DNA of 64,000 nucleotides from Paraescarpia echinospica (GCA_020002185.1 CM034531.1:76744291-76808290), one strand, 5' to 3'; positions 35,767-48,100 are shown, numbered from the stretch's first letter. Notes: a model not told the origin generated them from the letters alone. Translations and numbers: made by a program.

Positions 35767-36394
35767 TGTTTTTTTTAGTATTAGGAGTATGACGGTAATT
35801 GTGCTGTTTCCTTTGATTCGAAGGAGATGATGTATGTAGTGGAGGTCCTAACCCTGCTGGTGTTGTAGGGAGTTGAATGGAGTCATCATTTGATTGAGAG
35901 ATGTGTTGATATATATTTTCAGAAAGTTCAATGTCGTCATAATTGAAAAGGGTACTACTGAAATTAGGCATTCCACATTTTAGGCAATTCCATGATGTGT
36001 TGGTGTTTTGCATTGTTTCATATATTGTGTCTCTGACATTTTCACATTGCGTGTGGAACCAAGTATTGCAGGAGTCGCAACAAATTGCTTTCTGTTTCCA
36101 AGTTACTGTTTTTTGGCAAACACCACAAGGGTACTTGGGTGCTCTGGGGCCGGGATTTAATTCAATGTCGTTTGCCAGTACAAGAAGATATAGCATAAAG
36201 TATGATGGGAATTTTTGGGGGTTTGCTCTGGACATCCTTGGTTTATGCAGCAAGTTGATGGACAATGCCTTGATGAGAGAAATCGATCCTGATGTGTTTA
36301 CAGAAATTTCATGTGAAGTTGCATAACAGTCATTCGTACTATTTTTAATCTCTACAAATACAACCATGAGAAAAACAACACTCAGGTAAAACAT
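35699..36394 (-). CDS. LINE ORF1: signal/anchor-like segment, 2A-like motif, PHD-like zinc finger
   Basis: 231 codons. Residues 3-14 are hydrophobic and could act as a signal or anchor. Residues 76-83 are DIELNPGP, the 2A-like consensus that makes ribosomes skip a peptide bond between Gly and the last Pro; the preceding LLVLAN fits the family. After the 2A comes a PHD-like finger (Cys 90, 93, 106, 109, His 114, Cys 117, then C-L-K-C), and a Ser/Thr/Pro-rich basic tail. Translation would therefore give a short N-terminal peptide and a separate zinc-finger protein. ORF2 begins in another frame 68 bp before this ORF ends, which suggests reinitiation or frameshifting. Confidence 0.8.
   Translation of the reverse strand: MFYLSVVFLMVVFVEIKNSTNDCYATSHEISVNTSGSISLIKALSINLLHKPRMSRANPQKFPSYFMLYLLVLANDIELNPGPRAPKYPCGVCQKTVTWKQKAICCDSCNTWFHTQCENVRDTIYETMQNTNTSWNCLKCGMPNFSSTLFNYDDIELSENIYQHISQSNDDSIQLPTTPAGLGPPLHTSSPSNQRKQHNYRHTPNTKKNIENHQPKLSITKKQEGRIPFTH
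36146..36169 (-). other. 2A-like ribosome-skipping motif (DIELNPGP)
   Basis: Codons 76-83 of LINE ORF1. Matches D(V/I)ExNPGP. The predicted break is between Gly 82 and Pro 83. Confidence 0.85.
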
Positions 36395-36600
36395 CCTGTA
36401 AGTGTAAAACCTAGTATTTATGTTAGTCAGGAAGTGCTACAGTATGGATGGTACTGCTATGTGCTAAAGGACCAAAAAAAATAGTAGATAGTGTAGAAGA
36501 GACTTGAAATGGAAATGTAGAGTCTTCGTCCCAGGGCCTACACTGGACACACAAAGAGCAGCACCATTTACGAGGCCATGTTAGGCAGACCCAAGCCAGG

Positions 36601-36980
36601 AATTTTAATTTTTTTATTATTGTAAACTTATACTAAGACAGGAGTATAACTAATCCCTATGTTTATGTACCAGTCTCAGTGTATTTTAACCGATTTGCAT
36701 GTAGATTTACGGATCATAGGTGCCTTGGTTACCAGTTGTTTACTGGGCGATAATACAGTGTCTTGATAAATAATGTTCGTTTTAGACAGAAATGGGTGTT
36801 TTTTTAGTATTTGTGTTGGTCTCAGGACGCCAACTAATAGCACTTATCGAACACCTTACCGTAATATAAATCAAATTAAAAACAAGTAAAATAATAAGAT
36901 TAATAGAAGATGATTTAAATTTTTCCTGTTCGCGCCACCAACCTCGCTCTTCAAAGTCCTGTATTAAGTATCTAACAAAT
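36601..36980. other. Between two LINE regions, 5' untranslated sequence probable
   Basis: No coding region. It may hold the 5' untranslated region of the plus-strand PHD ORF1 that follows. Confidence 0.35.
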
Positions 36981-38068
36981 ATGGCAACTGGTGGTACTCC
37001 AGTGTTATCTCAAACATCAAGATCTCTACGAGGTAGCTCGTCTAGCTCTAAGGCAACATCATCAAGACACAATTCAAAGAAAAGTCATAAAACAAACAAG
37101 AAATTAGAGGCTGACAGAGATCAAGAAAAATGTGTCTGCCCTGACTGCAGCTTGGAAGTTAAAGATAACGAGGACGTCATTGAGTGTGACATCTGTAAGG
37201 GATGGTATCACAAAGTCTGTCAAAGTGTGTCTGATGCCTTGTATGCCATATTAACCAGCGATGAAAACCAACAAATCAGTTGGTACTGTAAATCATGCCA
37301 AAGAGGGGCAAAGGCAATTATGTAACACATCCTTATCATGAACGAGCGTCAAGACAAATTTGAAAAGAAATTGACTGCAATGAAAAATAAACAAAAAGCA
37401 TTCCAAACCAGAGTCAATGAACTTGAGGAGACAGTCTCAAAAGTATCCAATCTGCAAATTCAGATACCACATGAATCACTAGGAGCAACATACGTAGAAC
37501 CAGTCATAAACAAAGATGAAATGGTCGCCACTGTGTGCACACAAATAAATGACCGAATGACCAGAATGAAGAACAATGTGGTATGCAATGTGCCAGAGGG
37601 GACCAGCACTCTGAAAGAAGACAACAATGTTCATGACAGGAAACTAATGAGGGAAATGTCAGGATACACTACAGATGGTAAATACCAACCTGAAGACCTA
37701 CAAGTAAGGAGATTATGGAGCAAACAAAGAAAGGAAATGGAAACAGAGGGAACTAGAACTCGTCCGTTACTTGTAACATTCCCAGAAGAGGATAAAAAAG
37801 CTTTTGTCATGAAAACCTATACAAACTGAAAAACAAAGGGGAACCATTCATTGGAATGGTTATAAAGCATGACATGAGCAAAGATGACAGAGAGAAGGAG
37901 CGACTACTACAGAAGGAGGCAAGAGAAAAAACACAGCAGGAGCAGGCAACAAATTGTGTCTACCTGGTAAGAGGGCGCCCAGGAGAAAGACAGATCATCA
38001 AAGTAAAAAAGAGGGGCGAAAATACCAACCAAACTCTCGCACCACAACTGCCAGTGCCAGAGAAATAA
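36981..38068 (+). pseudogene. LINE ORF1 with PHD finger, coiled coil and RRM-like region (frameshifted)
   Basis: Three consecutive frames: 36981-37325 (Ser-rich leader, then a PHD-type finger CPDC...CDICKGWYHKVC...WYCKSC), 37338-37829 (a helical, coiled-coil-like stretch FEKKLTAMKNKQKAFQTRV, then NNVVCNVPEG and a fold like the RRM of LINE ORF1 proteins), and 37856-38068 (DMSKDDREKERLLQKEARE, as in the ORF1 C-terminal domain). TAA at 37323 ends the first frame and a one-base shift near 37828 separates the last two. Such proteins coat LINE RNA. The stop at 38066-38068 is followed at once by a Gypsy LTR (38070). Confidence 0.75.
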
Positions 38069-38069
38069 C

Positions 38070-38265
38070 TGTATGGTACATGTTTCACTATGCATCGTGC
38101 GTTGTCTATGTAGAAGTATGAAACTTTATGTAAACACAATTCAGAGGTTCTTTATTAGCATGCCAGACAACTCAAGTCACGCGATGTACCCAACTGTCGT
38201 GCACGTACTCACGCCGTTGCCGTGGCGCCGCCTAGCGACTAACTAAACAATATAACATTGCAACA
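38070..38265 (-). repeat. 3' LTR of the Gypsy element
   Basis: On the minus strand begins TGTTGCAATG and ends CCATACA, with an AATAAAG polyadenylation signal near 38140. Preceded by the purine tract AAAGGAAGGGAGA (38266-38278). TG...CA ends and the tract define the boundaries. Confidence 0.8.
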
Positions 38266-38695
38266 TCTCCCTTCCTTTACAAAAGTGTAAAACTCCTACA
38301 TGTAGAAAACTATTCTATAATCGCATCTAGAACAGTTCACTGGTACCAAATGTTCACTGAGAAATGTTCCTTGAAATAAAGTAATATTTCTAAACAACTG
38401 CTTGCGTTTTATCGAAAATTACTGAGAAATACTGTCTGTATTCTAATGCAAAACAAATTAATACTTCTAACTGCTAGCATTACTGTAATCAACTAAATAT
38501 TATAGCAAATGACAATGAGATACAAATTACAAATTGAACATAGCAATGAACATAACAGCAATATTACTATTATTATCGCAATGTTCAATACATGAAAATA
38601 CACAACAGTCATATTGTATGTGCAATATCGTCACTGATGGTGTGTAATGACCATAAAAGGGATTATTATGCCCTTTTTATGCACAACTGAGAGAG

Positions 38696-41110
38696 TTAGA
38701 CGTAGTCTCTGAGATGTGCCGGCCTCCTCACTTGTCTTCCACTGCGTCTCTCGATAGTTGGTGTTGCAGTGATGATAGCAGGATGGTCGTCACTCGGCTT
38801 GTCGACGCACTGGCGTACTGGTATTCCGCCTGTCGCCGTGTCAGTCGCGTTGTCTGTCACGTCGGCGGCTCGTGGTGCTGTCACGTCTGGGACCGCTGGT
38901 GGTGCTGTCGTGCGACGCAGGTGTCTCCGGTTTCGCTTGTACACTGTACCGTAGTCTGTGACAACATCATACGACCTGATGTTAGCTTGCCGCTGTACTG
39001 TCGCTTTCTGCCATCGACTTTTGTACTTCGCTGGCTGCATGCACACGACGTCACCGTCTTTTAATGACGGCAAGTGCTTTGCGTTTCGGTTGTAGTAGTT
39101 AGCTTGCTTCTTGCGTTTGTCGTCAAGATTTTCAACTGTGTTAGTGACTGTTTTCGGCATCAGAAGTGCTTTCGCAGTGGGCAGAGTGGTTTTCGTTCTC
39201 CTTCCAAACCGTCTTTGTGCAGGCGAACTGTCCATGCCTTCCGTAGGTGTATTTCTGTAGTTTAAGAGTGCTAGATATGGATCTGTACCCGCTTCTTTTG
39301 CCTTGATCATTAATTTCTTGGAGATCTTTACGGCACTTTCCGCTTTTCCATTAGACTGCGCGTAACCAGGCGAGCTGGTTGTGTGGTCGAAGTGGTATAG
39401 TTCTGCAAACTCTTTGAACTCCCGTGTCCGACACCACCTCGTCTGGTATACCGTGCCTCGCAAACTGTTGTTTAAGCTTCGGTATGACCGCTGCCGCCGT
39501 CTTGTTCTCTAGTCGGTCGATCTCGAAAAAAACTGCTGTTGTAATCTACAGTCACTATGTAGTTTCGATCGTTGCATTCGAAGAGATCTGTGCCTACTTT
39601 TGCCCATAGGCGATCGGGGACATGATGTGACACGAGAGGTTCTTTCGTCTGGCAACTTTGGTAAGCTGAGCAAATGTCACACTGCGATATGTAGTCTTTG
39701 ATCTGCGTTGACATTCCTGGCCAGTATACGCACTCTCGGGCTCGTCGCATTGTCGCCTCGATGCCCAGGTGTGCTTCGTGTAGTTTCTCGAGTATTTCGC
39801 TCCGCTGTGAAGATGGGATGACACATCGACTTCCTCTGAACACGATGCCATCTTGTATTGCGAGCTCGTCACGTATGCCATGATACGCTCTGATCGTTGT
39901 TGGTAGGCAACTCTTCTCAGGCCAGCCTTGTAGAATGGCTGCTTTCAGTGTTTGTAGTGTGTCGTCTGTCTCAGTGTTGTGTTGTATGTCTCTGAGTCTA
40001 CCGTCTGAGATGGGCAGGTAGTCAGCCATGTGGATCGTCTCAACTTCCTTTTCCACGGCTTCGCGTAAGTCGTTTCCTTGCATGTATGCTCGACTGAGCG
40101 TGTCGGCGATATACATGTGCTGCCCTCTTTTGTAGACGATGTCGATCTCGTACCGCTGAGCTCGTAACAGCATCCGTTGTAGTCGCTTCGGAGCTGCCTG
40201 GAGTGACTTTTTGTTGATCATTTCGAGAGGTTTGTGGTCTGATTCAACTCTTATCGGTCTGCCATATGCATAGTGGTCGAAACGCTCTAGCCCAAAAATA
40301 ATCGCGAGCATTTCTTTTTCGATCTGGGCATACCTGCTCTCAGCATCTGTCAGCGATCTGGAAGCATAGGCAATTGGTTGCTCGTTCTGTAGTATGCACG
40401 CTCCAAGGCCACTCTCGGACGCATCACACTGCAGAGTGAGTGGAACGGTCGGGTCGAAGTATCGGAGTACTGGTGTCTCCGACAACATCTGCTTGATCTT
40501 CACGACCGCCGCGCCGTGCACCGATTCGTCCCAGAGGAAGTCAGTGTCGGCTTTGATGAGATCTCGGAGTGGTTGCGTGACATTGGAGATGCCTTTTGCG
40601 AACTTCTGTAGGTAGTTGACCATGCCCATGAGGCGCTGCACCGCCTTCTTGTCGTGTGGTTGAGGCATTTTGAGTATGGCCTCCACCTTCGCTGGATCTA
40701 CTTTCAGTCCCTCTGCTGTTATGAGATGACCCATGTACGACACCTCACTCCGTTTCCAGTGCAGTTTCTCTTTGTTCAGTTTGATGTTCTTTTCGCGACA
40801 TCGATTCAGTAGCTGCGCCATCTTCATGTCGTGGTCCTCTTCAGCTTCAGCGGCCGTTTCACCACAACCGGCAACGAGAATGTCGTCAGCTATGATGAAC
40901 ACACCAGGGATCTTCTCTAACGCCTGATGTAACCGTTGCTGAAAGTACTCTGGCGCTGGCGAGATTCCGAAAGGCATCCTGCAGTACCGGTACCTTCCGT
41001 AGGGTGTCTGGAATGTAGTCAAGTAACTGGACTGTTCATCCAGTTCCACGTGCCAGAAGCCATTCTTGACATCGCAGACAGTGAACACCTTCGCAGACGC
41101 CAGCTCCGGT
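38696..41110 (-). pseudogene. Gypsy pol: RT, RNase H, integrase (truncated and frameshifted)
   Basis: Starts inside RT at PELASAKVFTVCDVKNGFWH (41110), keeps the palm with IADDILV near 40890, the RNase H region (LTLQCDASESGLG, YASRSLTDAE, SDHKPLE), an integrase zinc-binding region (C-D-I-C near 39690), the core (VGTDLFE near 39605), then after frame breaks at about 39430-39490 the segment SPGYAQSNGKAE with the catalytic Glu, and a C-terminal basic domain ending at 38696. The core segment with the second catalytic Asp falls in the broken zone. Between the stop and the LTR (38266-38695) there is only non-coding sequence. The copy is dead. Confidence 0.85.
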
Positions 41111-42470
41111 ATGCAGAAGGAAAATGCATACCAAAGAAGGTGATAACTGAGAGAGCCAGAAAATACCCAGTTCCACTGAAGTTGAAAATCCGAACCAAAA
41201 TAAAAAGAAAAAACAAGTTGTGGAAAAAATATCTTCTCTCCAAAGATGCCCAAACTTATCAGGAATTTTGTCGACTCCGAAATCAGGTCAGGAGACTGAC
41301 AAGAAAGGCACAGAAACTATATGAAAAAGATATCACAAATCAAATAAAACAGAATCCCAAGAAGTTCTGGCAATATGCGCAGGCGAAAATGAACACAAGA
41401 ATGGGAATACCGAACTTAATAAAAAGCAAAGACAAAGATGATCTGACAAAGACAGATTTGGAAAAAGCACAGGTATTGGCATATCACTTCTCTTCCGTAT
41501 TTACGAGAGAGCCAGAAGGAGACATTTCGGAGGAGCCAATAAGATGTCATAACAAAGTTGAATCTTGCACTATCACTCCATCGATAGTGGCTTTAAAGCT
41601 AAAGAAACTAAAAATATTCAAATCATCAGGACCTGATGGCCTCCATCCTCGTGTACTAAACGAATTGGCAGAGAATATTAGCACTCCACTATCCAACATT
41701 TTTAACACGTCGCTGAAAACAGGCAGACTACCCAAAGACTGGAAAATAGCAAACATATCTGCAATTCACAAGAAAGGAAACAAAAATCAAGCACATAACT
41801 ACCGGCCAGTCAGCCTAACGAGCATAGTAGGGAAAATAATGGAAGGCATAGTCAGAGATACCATCACTAAACACTTGAAAGATAACGACCTGTTGAGCGA
41901 CAAACAATTTGGTTTCATCAAAGGGCGGTCTACAGTTCTCCAATTACTTAAAGTACTCGATTTATGGACTGAGACACTAGATAACGGTGGATGTATTGAT
42001 GTAGTATATTGTGATTTTATGAAAGCATTTGACAAAGTTCCACATCTACGACTTATAGAGAAACTCCAGAGCTATGGAATTCAAGGAAATATTCTAAGAT
42101 GGGTTGCAGCTCTGTTGGCCCACAGAAGACAACGTGTAAGGGTCAATAATTCTTTTTCAGACTGGCATGAAGTCATCAGCGGCATACCACAAGGATCGGT
42201 GATTGGCCCCCTACTTTTTGTTATATTTATTAATGACTTACCGGATGTTATAAAGAACTCCGAAGTATTCCTGTTTGCGGATGATATGAAACTCTTCCAT
42301 CCAATTTACACCAATGAAGATTGCACAAAGCTTCAACAAGATCTTACCCATGCAGAACATTGGACATACGAATCTCTCTTAAAGTTCCACCCAGACAAAT
42401 GCAGCCATATGAAAGTAGGATCATCAACCATAAGAAATGACAGCTACACACTGTTAAACCACCCAATTAA
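41111..42470 (+). pseudogene. LINE reverse transcriptase fragment abutting Gypsy
   Basis: Open frame through the linker and most of an RT: KKFWQYAQAKMNT, SSVFTREPEG, SSGPDGLHPRVLNEL, NYRPVSLTSI, DFMKAFDKVPH, GIPQGSVIGP and the catalytic FADD near 42280, ending at about LNHPIKL where the match stops. The endonuclease half is missing at the left junction with Gypsy, and the thumb is missing on the right. Its likely ORF1 lies on the far side of the Gypsy element (36981-38068), which has the same orientation. Confidence 0.8.
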
Positions 42471-42639
42471 GCTCGATTACACAGCCCCACCCCTATTATG
42501 GAACAACTCGTCAGACGCATGCGCACCATATAGTTTGACGACAAACATCAGAGCTGGCGTAAGAGGCATCACAGCCTAGAAGCCAGAAGAGGACCTGTAG
42601 AACCTGTAAGTAACAATAAGTACAGCGAAGGATAATGAG

Positions 42640-42937
42640 CTGTCTTTTTTGTTTCCCTTTGAAACAACCAGAAGTGAAATAGTGGATTCATAACTGTGGA
42701 CGGGCTGGTTGGAAGCCTTCGAAATACATCGCACTATGTTAAGATCATTTTGAAGAAACGTGCTTCGAAGGAAATCTATATCGTCAGTTAATGACAGAAG
42801 CTCCGACAAAACGTCGCCGACGTCGATGTTTGAAGCCAGGTGCAGTTGCCTACAATATTTAGTCACGGACCTCAGCCGTCAAAGCAACGCATATTTTCGG
42901 TCAAACGCGCCGCCGCCGAGAAATCGATCGCAAGAAG
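42640..42937 (+). pseudogene. THAP zinc-finger exon (decayed)
   Basis: Reads W-I-H-N-C-GRAGWKPSKYIALC, then stop, DHFEETCFEGN, a basic run of five Arg, then CLKPGA. This matches the second half of a THAP DNA-binding domain (normally ...P.s.lCs.HF...cf). A TAG precedes the Trp, a TAA replaces the Ser of CSDHF, and one extra base after CLKPGAV shifts the frame. The exon ends at the donor AGAAG|GTTAGT. THAP domains are common in P-element-like and other transposases and in the host genes derived from them. Confidence 0.7.
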
Positions 42938-44740
42938 GTTAGTACCGAGTTACTTGGTATCCAATTAAAATCTGTTGACATTTGAGATGCAAGATATGCT
43001 GGAGGCAAGCCAGAACAGCACCAGGATGTACTATATTGCACCACAAAGAGTTTAGTCTTTAGAAGATAGCCGAATAGCCAAAGTTAACGGCAATCAAGTC
43101 GCGTGAGCGATATTACAGTAACGGATTAACATGGGCTGGAATGATTGTCGTTTATAATAACATTGCAAAACTTACTGTATTTTGTGTTAAATGAACAAAA
43201 ATACGTTCTGCATTCAATAATATTGCATTAGACATTGTCATATAAAATAATTACATACCTTTAAACCACTCTTATCCATGGAATAAGGGTGTCAATATCA
43301 AGTAATTTTAACCATTATGCCACATTTGATGGCCATTTTTTGAAGAAAAAAACATTTAAATTCTGCATTTGGAAGGATATCTCTGGGAGTAATTATGTGA
43401 TCCAAATATAGTTATTAATAAGCTCACCAGATACACCATGTTTGTATTATAACAATAATGGCATCACTCAATAATCATATATTGTTGAAATATCTTTAAT
43501 AATATACCATGTGCATACATCTTCACTAACTTGTTTTTTTGCACACTCAGCAAAAACAGGTAACAGCTGTTGTGAAAATATCTTGAATTTGGATCAAAAA
43601 TATAAATAATTGTAATTTGCATTTCAGCTCGATCACCAACATGATATGGCACATGGGGAAAGGCATCAACCGCAAGTTTACTGCGAAGTTTACTTTACAT
43701 CTGTGGTGGTGTTGTTGTGTAACATGCAACGGTGACGCACAGTTGCTGGAGTAAGTACCAAACTTGATATGTATTCATTTTATACCTGAGGCATGTCCAA
43801 AGCAACAAATAACCTTTAGATTTGCAATCAGTAAATGATGAGTAGGGACCACAACCCAAGTAGTGTAAGGTGAATTCCAGTCACCGACTTGAATCCCAAA
43901 TACACTAAATCAGCTCCTATGCATAACTAACATTATGATAAGTTTTCGAAATTACTGCATTTCATAGGGATCCAACTCGTTTTTTTTCAGGATGGCTACT
44001 CAAAAGTACCAGCCAGCATGACTGCTATCTTATCAGTAAATGTGTTTATTCAGACTTCCAAAACTGAAAATGTAAATGCTGTTTACATGTTATGTGTTAA
44101 TATGTGGACCACCGACTTATGTATGGGACCATAAATGTTACATAGTCAAAGTTCCTGATGACCAACTTTTCAGTAGTTCAGTTACTCAGATGTGAGGGGG
44201 CGAATACTCCACAGATGGATAATGCCCATTCTGTATCACCCTACCTATTCCTTGTAATCAGTTGCTATGTACATTTATGAGTACAGTTACTTGAGTGTAA
44301 TAAATTACATCTCCGTGTAATAATTACATTCCAAAATGCAATTGTCTGTAATTAAATAAATAAGAGCACTTATGTCATTATCACCAATTTTATTAAAGAA
44401 ATATAAATCAAAACAAGATATTAAAATACAGTGACTGTATATACAGTAGATACAGAAATTAAGAAGACAAAACAAGTTATAATAAATTATGTGAAGGAAT
44501 GTGATGATGGAATACCTTATTTGTAAGGATCAGTATCGGTTTACTAATGTACCAGTATGATTACCATGATTGGCCATTGTATTGTTACTAAAAACAACCA
44601 ACACTTTACACAGGAAAAGCACTAAAGTTCACCTAATGCTACAGTCATAAGGTAAATAACAGCAGCTTACTAACAATATATAGACTGGTGTTACACTAGT
44701 TGTTTGCAGACATTTTATTAGAATACTGCATGCACTATTC
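42938..44740. other. No gene recognised; probable intron
   Basis: AT-rich, between the THAP exon donor and the next plus-strand exon acceptor. No coding signal that I can support. Confidence 0.4.
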
Positions 44741-44752
44741 TTCACTGTAGGA

Positions 44753-45109
44753 ATGAAAGCTAGATTGATGCTGTCTGCTCTGGCGTGGAACTATCGACCA
44801 CGTCCCAGCCCAGACAAACCTGTTGAGACTGGTGTCGTGTGGTCCAAAAGACACAAGCAATGGGTGCTGCATAACAGACCACAGCAGGTGAACCCACGTA
44901 CCCACCTACAAATGCTCACGGATCGAGTGACAGATGTGTTTATTAAGAAATATCACACTGCATGCGATCACAGTCACTGGGGCAGATGTCCCAAAACCAG
45001 AGAAGGAGGATCTGCTGGCAGCAAGAGTCAGTCAATTTGTAAAGAAACAGTAAATACTGCCACCACCAACCTACACCTTCATAGGTCACATGTACATTGT
45101 CTAGTTTAG
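44753..45109 (+). CDS. Terminal exon of a THAP-associated transposon-like protein
   Basis: Preceded by the acceptor CTTCACTGTAG at 44741-44751. Reads KARLMLSALAWNYRPRP, then WSKRHKQWVLHN and a helical stretch (TDRVTDVFIKKY), and ends in a His/Thr-rich tail with TAG at 45107-45109. The LMLSALAWN stretch resembles a segment found after THAP domains in unnamed invertebrate repeat proteins, which would link it to the decayed exon at 42.6-42.9 kb. Function unknown. Its stop codon overlaps the stop of the convergent minus-strand gene. It could also be an isolated remnant. Confidence 0.45.
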   Translation: MKARLMLSALAWNYRPRPSPDKPVETGVVWSKRHKQWVLHNRPQQVNPRTHLQMLTDRVTDVFIKKYHTACDHSHWGRCPKTREGGSAGSKSQSICKETVNTATTNLHLHRSHVHCLV

Positions 45110-48100
45110 TTTTCAAGTCCAGGGTGGTATCCCTCGTGTTGTCCCCCATCGGGGGCAGGGAATCTTGATCTTATTCCATGGCTGGCGCATGCTGGTAGAA
45201 CTCTCTGTACCCTTCGTCCCAGCTTGCCATGGATCCACCAGGTAAACTGTCTGTATGCAGCCCACCTGAGAGACCTGAAATAAATTAGGCTCAAATAAAC
45301 ATCTGACATTGTAAATAAATGACATAAAAATCGGTTCTATAACGACACCATTCCTTTATATAAATTGTTTACCATTAAACATGTGTTTAATGGTAAATAT
45401 TTAAGGCAAATATTTATAATTTTGCACTACAGAACAAATTATGACGGTGCAACAAACATTGTATCTATACGTTATGATAACTTAAGTGGAACCATTATAA
45501 TTTGTTCTGTAGTGAGAGAGTATCACTTTATTCATACAGTAGAATACAATAAAGTGTGAAACGATAACCCAAGTACATGTGTGAATACAGTAAATAACTA
45601 TAACTGTTAAAGTAAGTCATATTGAAAATGAACACATTTATGTAGGATTACTTGCTGTTGAGGGGAATTTTATTTTGTAATTATTGTCATATTAGGGTGA
45701 TGGTCATCATATTTAAATTAGTCTTGGGTCAAACCAGTGTGGTTCGTCTTTACATTTAGAAAGGGTGAATGGCGTTAGCAATGCTAGTTTAGACAAGCAT
45801 ACGATTGAATTAGTTGTTTTGTTGGTGGTTTTATTCCAAGATATTTTAAGGAGGTTGTTAGTCTTAGATTTGTTGGGTTCAGATACATAGCCTCTGCAAC
45901 CTATTTCAATGCATGTTAATTCTGATTTTATTCCGTTATTGTTTACATCATGGATTAGTGCGAGATACTTGTTTTGAATACATGATCTTTCTTGATGATA
46001 GGTTCAAATGGTAGTCAGTTCAGTGATATGAATTTGCTTAGCATGTGGATGGTAGATGACGTATGGTAAGTCCACTAAGTAATATCCCTGGAAGATTGTT
46101 AATAATTTGGGCATCAGGCATGAAATTGCTGATAAAATTATCTATATATATTTGTATTGCTAGTGCTACGATGATGTTGTATTGTGTTCATTATTAATAC
46201 ATTTCAATAAATATTTAACAACATATTTCACTGGTCTTGTAACAATGCATGCACATATATACGTACTTGTTTGTTGGACGGCGTAGTCCCATTCTGCAGC
46301 ATCACCTGCTCCAAACAAAGAATTCTAAATCCCCTGCTGTTTGTAATGCATAGCAGTCCACCTGTAACAAAGAATTAAGCATTTAAATAATAGTTTTATA
46401 CGAATGTTAAGCAAACATGGATTATTATTCTGAACAAATTTCTCAAAAAATGCACCACGATCCTCTAACTGTATTCATCCCAGTATTATACCTGGGTCCA
46501 TAGAAACATCATGCAGATTAAGGAAGGCCGTTTTGAAATGTGTCAATATTTGCACAAAACGGTGGTCATTTTCTTTGTCACCAAAACAAATGGGGGCTCT
46601 GGCTGAAAACTGTTCAAGGTATATTTTATTCATAAAAGCCAATGTAAAATTTGGGCAGAAAAATTGCAGTATGCATAAAGTTAAAAATAATCTATCTACC
46701 TGCCATGTGTTTAAAAAGTAATACTGCCACATATTGTTCATACATGCATAGCCATTACTGTGAACGTGAAGAGTGTCGACGGGGATAGAACAAAAGGGGA
46801 GTTAATTCCTGCTTATTTTCTATCATAGCTCTGCTCTGTACAATTTTGGTTCAGATGAATCCTGGAACCATTAATAATAATAAATAACTTCTTAAGCGCC
46901 AATATCCTCAGACAATCCGAGCTCAGTGACGCACCAAAACCAAAGGATTAAGCATTCTCGTACTCGTGTGCTAGGCGAAATTCGTCAACAAATGGATGGA
47001 TGTGCTAGGAAGCTAGGGAGGATAGGCGATATTGAAAAGATAGGTTTTTAGGTGACGACGAAATGTAACAATATTTTCTGCTAATTTAACATTAACGGGA
47101 AGCGAATTCCATATAGTTGGCGCGGCAACTGAAAAAGCTCGAGTTCCAGCCTTTGTCTTAACTCTAGGAACAGATAGCAACTTCGAACTAGACGACCGAA
47201 GTTGTCTGGCTTGTCTGGCTGGTGTGAGCATTGAGTGTAAATAACTAGGTTGTTTGGATGAAAGGGCTTGGTAGGTGATTGTGCAGATCTTAAACATAAT
47301 GCGATATCGCACGGGGAGCCAGTGCAGTGATTTTAGAAGTGGCACTGAGCGGGAGAATCGAGGAGATTGTGTGACTACCCTTGCTAAACAATTTTGGACG
47401 CGTTGTAGTTTTGCAATATCCTTGATAGCAATATTATGAAGGAGGGAATTGCAATAATATAATCTGCTGCTAACAAGAGCTGTTGCGATAGTCTTAGCGA
47501 CAGAAAGCAACATATGTCGGCGAATGCGGCGACGATCACGGATATGATCAAAACAGCAATGGCACGTTTGGGATATGTGTTGTCTGAAATTGAAGTCGCA
47601 ATCAAAGGTCACTCCTAGATTCCGTACTGATGCTGCTGGTGTGATAGTTTAACTCAGGATGCATGTTGGAAAAAAGTCATTTAGTTTACCTCGCTGCATT
47701 GGACTACCAATGATGAGGAATTCAGTTTTGTCTGCATTTAACTTTAATTTACTATCGGTCATCCATGAAAAAACATCTTGGAGACAATCGTTGAGTCGGT
47801 TTAAAGAATGACTTGTATCGGGCGTGGCCAAGGAAATGTAGATCTGTGTGTCATCTGCATAAAGGTGATGATCCAAGTTATGACTTTGGATTACAGAGCT
47901 GAGTGGCGTAGTGTAGAGAGTGAAAAACAAAGGCCCAAGAACGGAACCCTGGGGAATGCCACATGAAGTGGGGAGTGAGGTTGAAAAGTAATTATCTATA
48001 TACATTGATGTCTATTGGTTAGATATGAAGAAAACCAGGTCAAAGCTGTGCCAGATATGCCATACCACAATGATAAACGTTTGACAAGAGTGTTGTGATC

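Larger units (their letters stand above)
32808..36600 (-). mobile_element. Nearly complete 2A-bearing LINE
   Basis: Minus-strand non-LTR retrotransposon: ORF1 (36394-35699) with an N-terminal hydrophobic segment, a 2A-like motif and a PHD-like finger, then ORF2 (35766-32980) overlapping it by 68 bp in another frame. The 3' end is a short (GAA)n tract at about 32808-32824. The 5' edge is uncertain, roughly 36.5-36.6 kb. Both ORFs are uninterrupted, which makes this the least damaged LINE in the window and a recent arrival. Confidence 0.85.
38070..41110 (-). mobile_element. Gypsy LTR retrotransposon, 5'-deleted, 3' LTR present
   Basis: Minus-strand element with a 196-bp LTR at 38070-38265, polypurine tract, and pol from within RT to the integrase C-terminus. 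The 5' LTR, gag, protease and the start of RT are missing. The deletion breakpoint is at about 41110, where LINE sequence in the opposite direction begins. Confidence 0.85.

Noticed and set aside
35480..36326. Plus-strand frames opposite the 2A LINE
   Set aside because: Antisense shadows of ORF1 and ORF2.
42576..42866. Minus-strand 96-codon frame
   Set aside because: Antisense shadow of the decayed THAP exon.
46475..46741. Minus-strand frame as a further ballast-gene exon
   Set aside because: No ballast motif, and exons 1 and 2 already join in phase without it.
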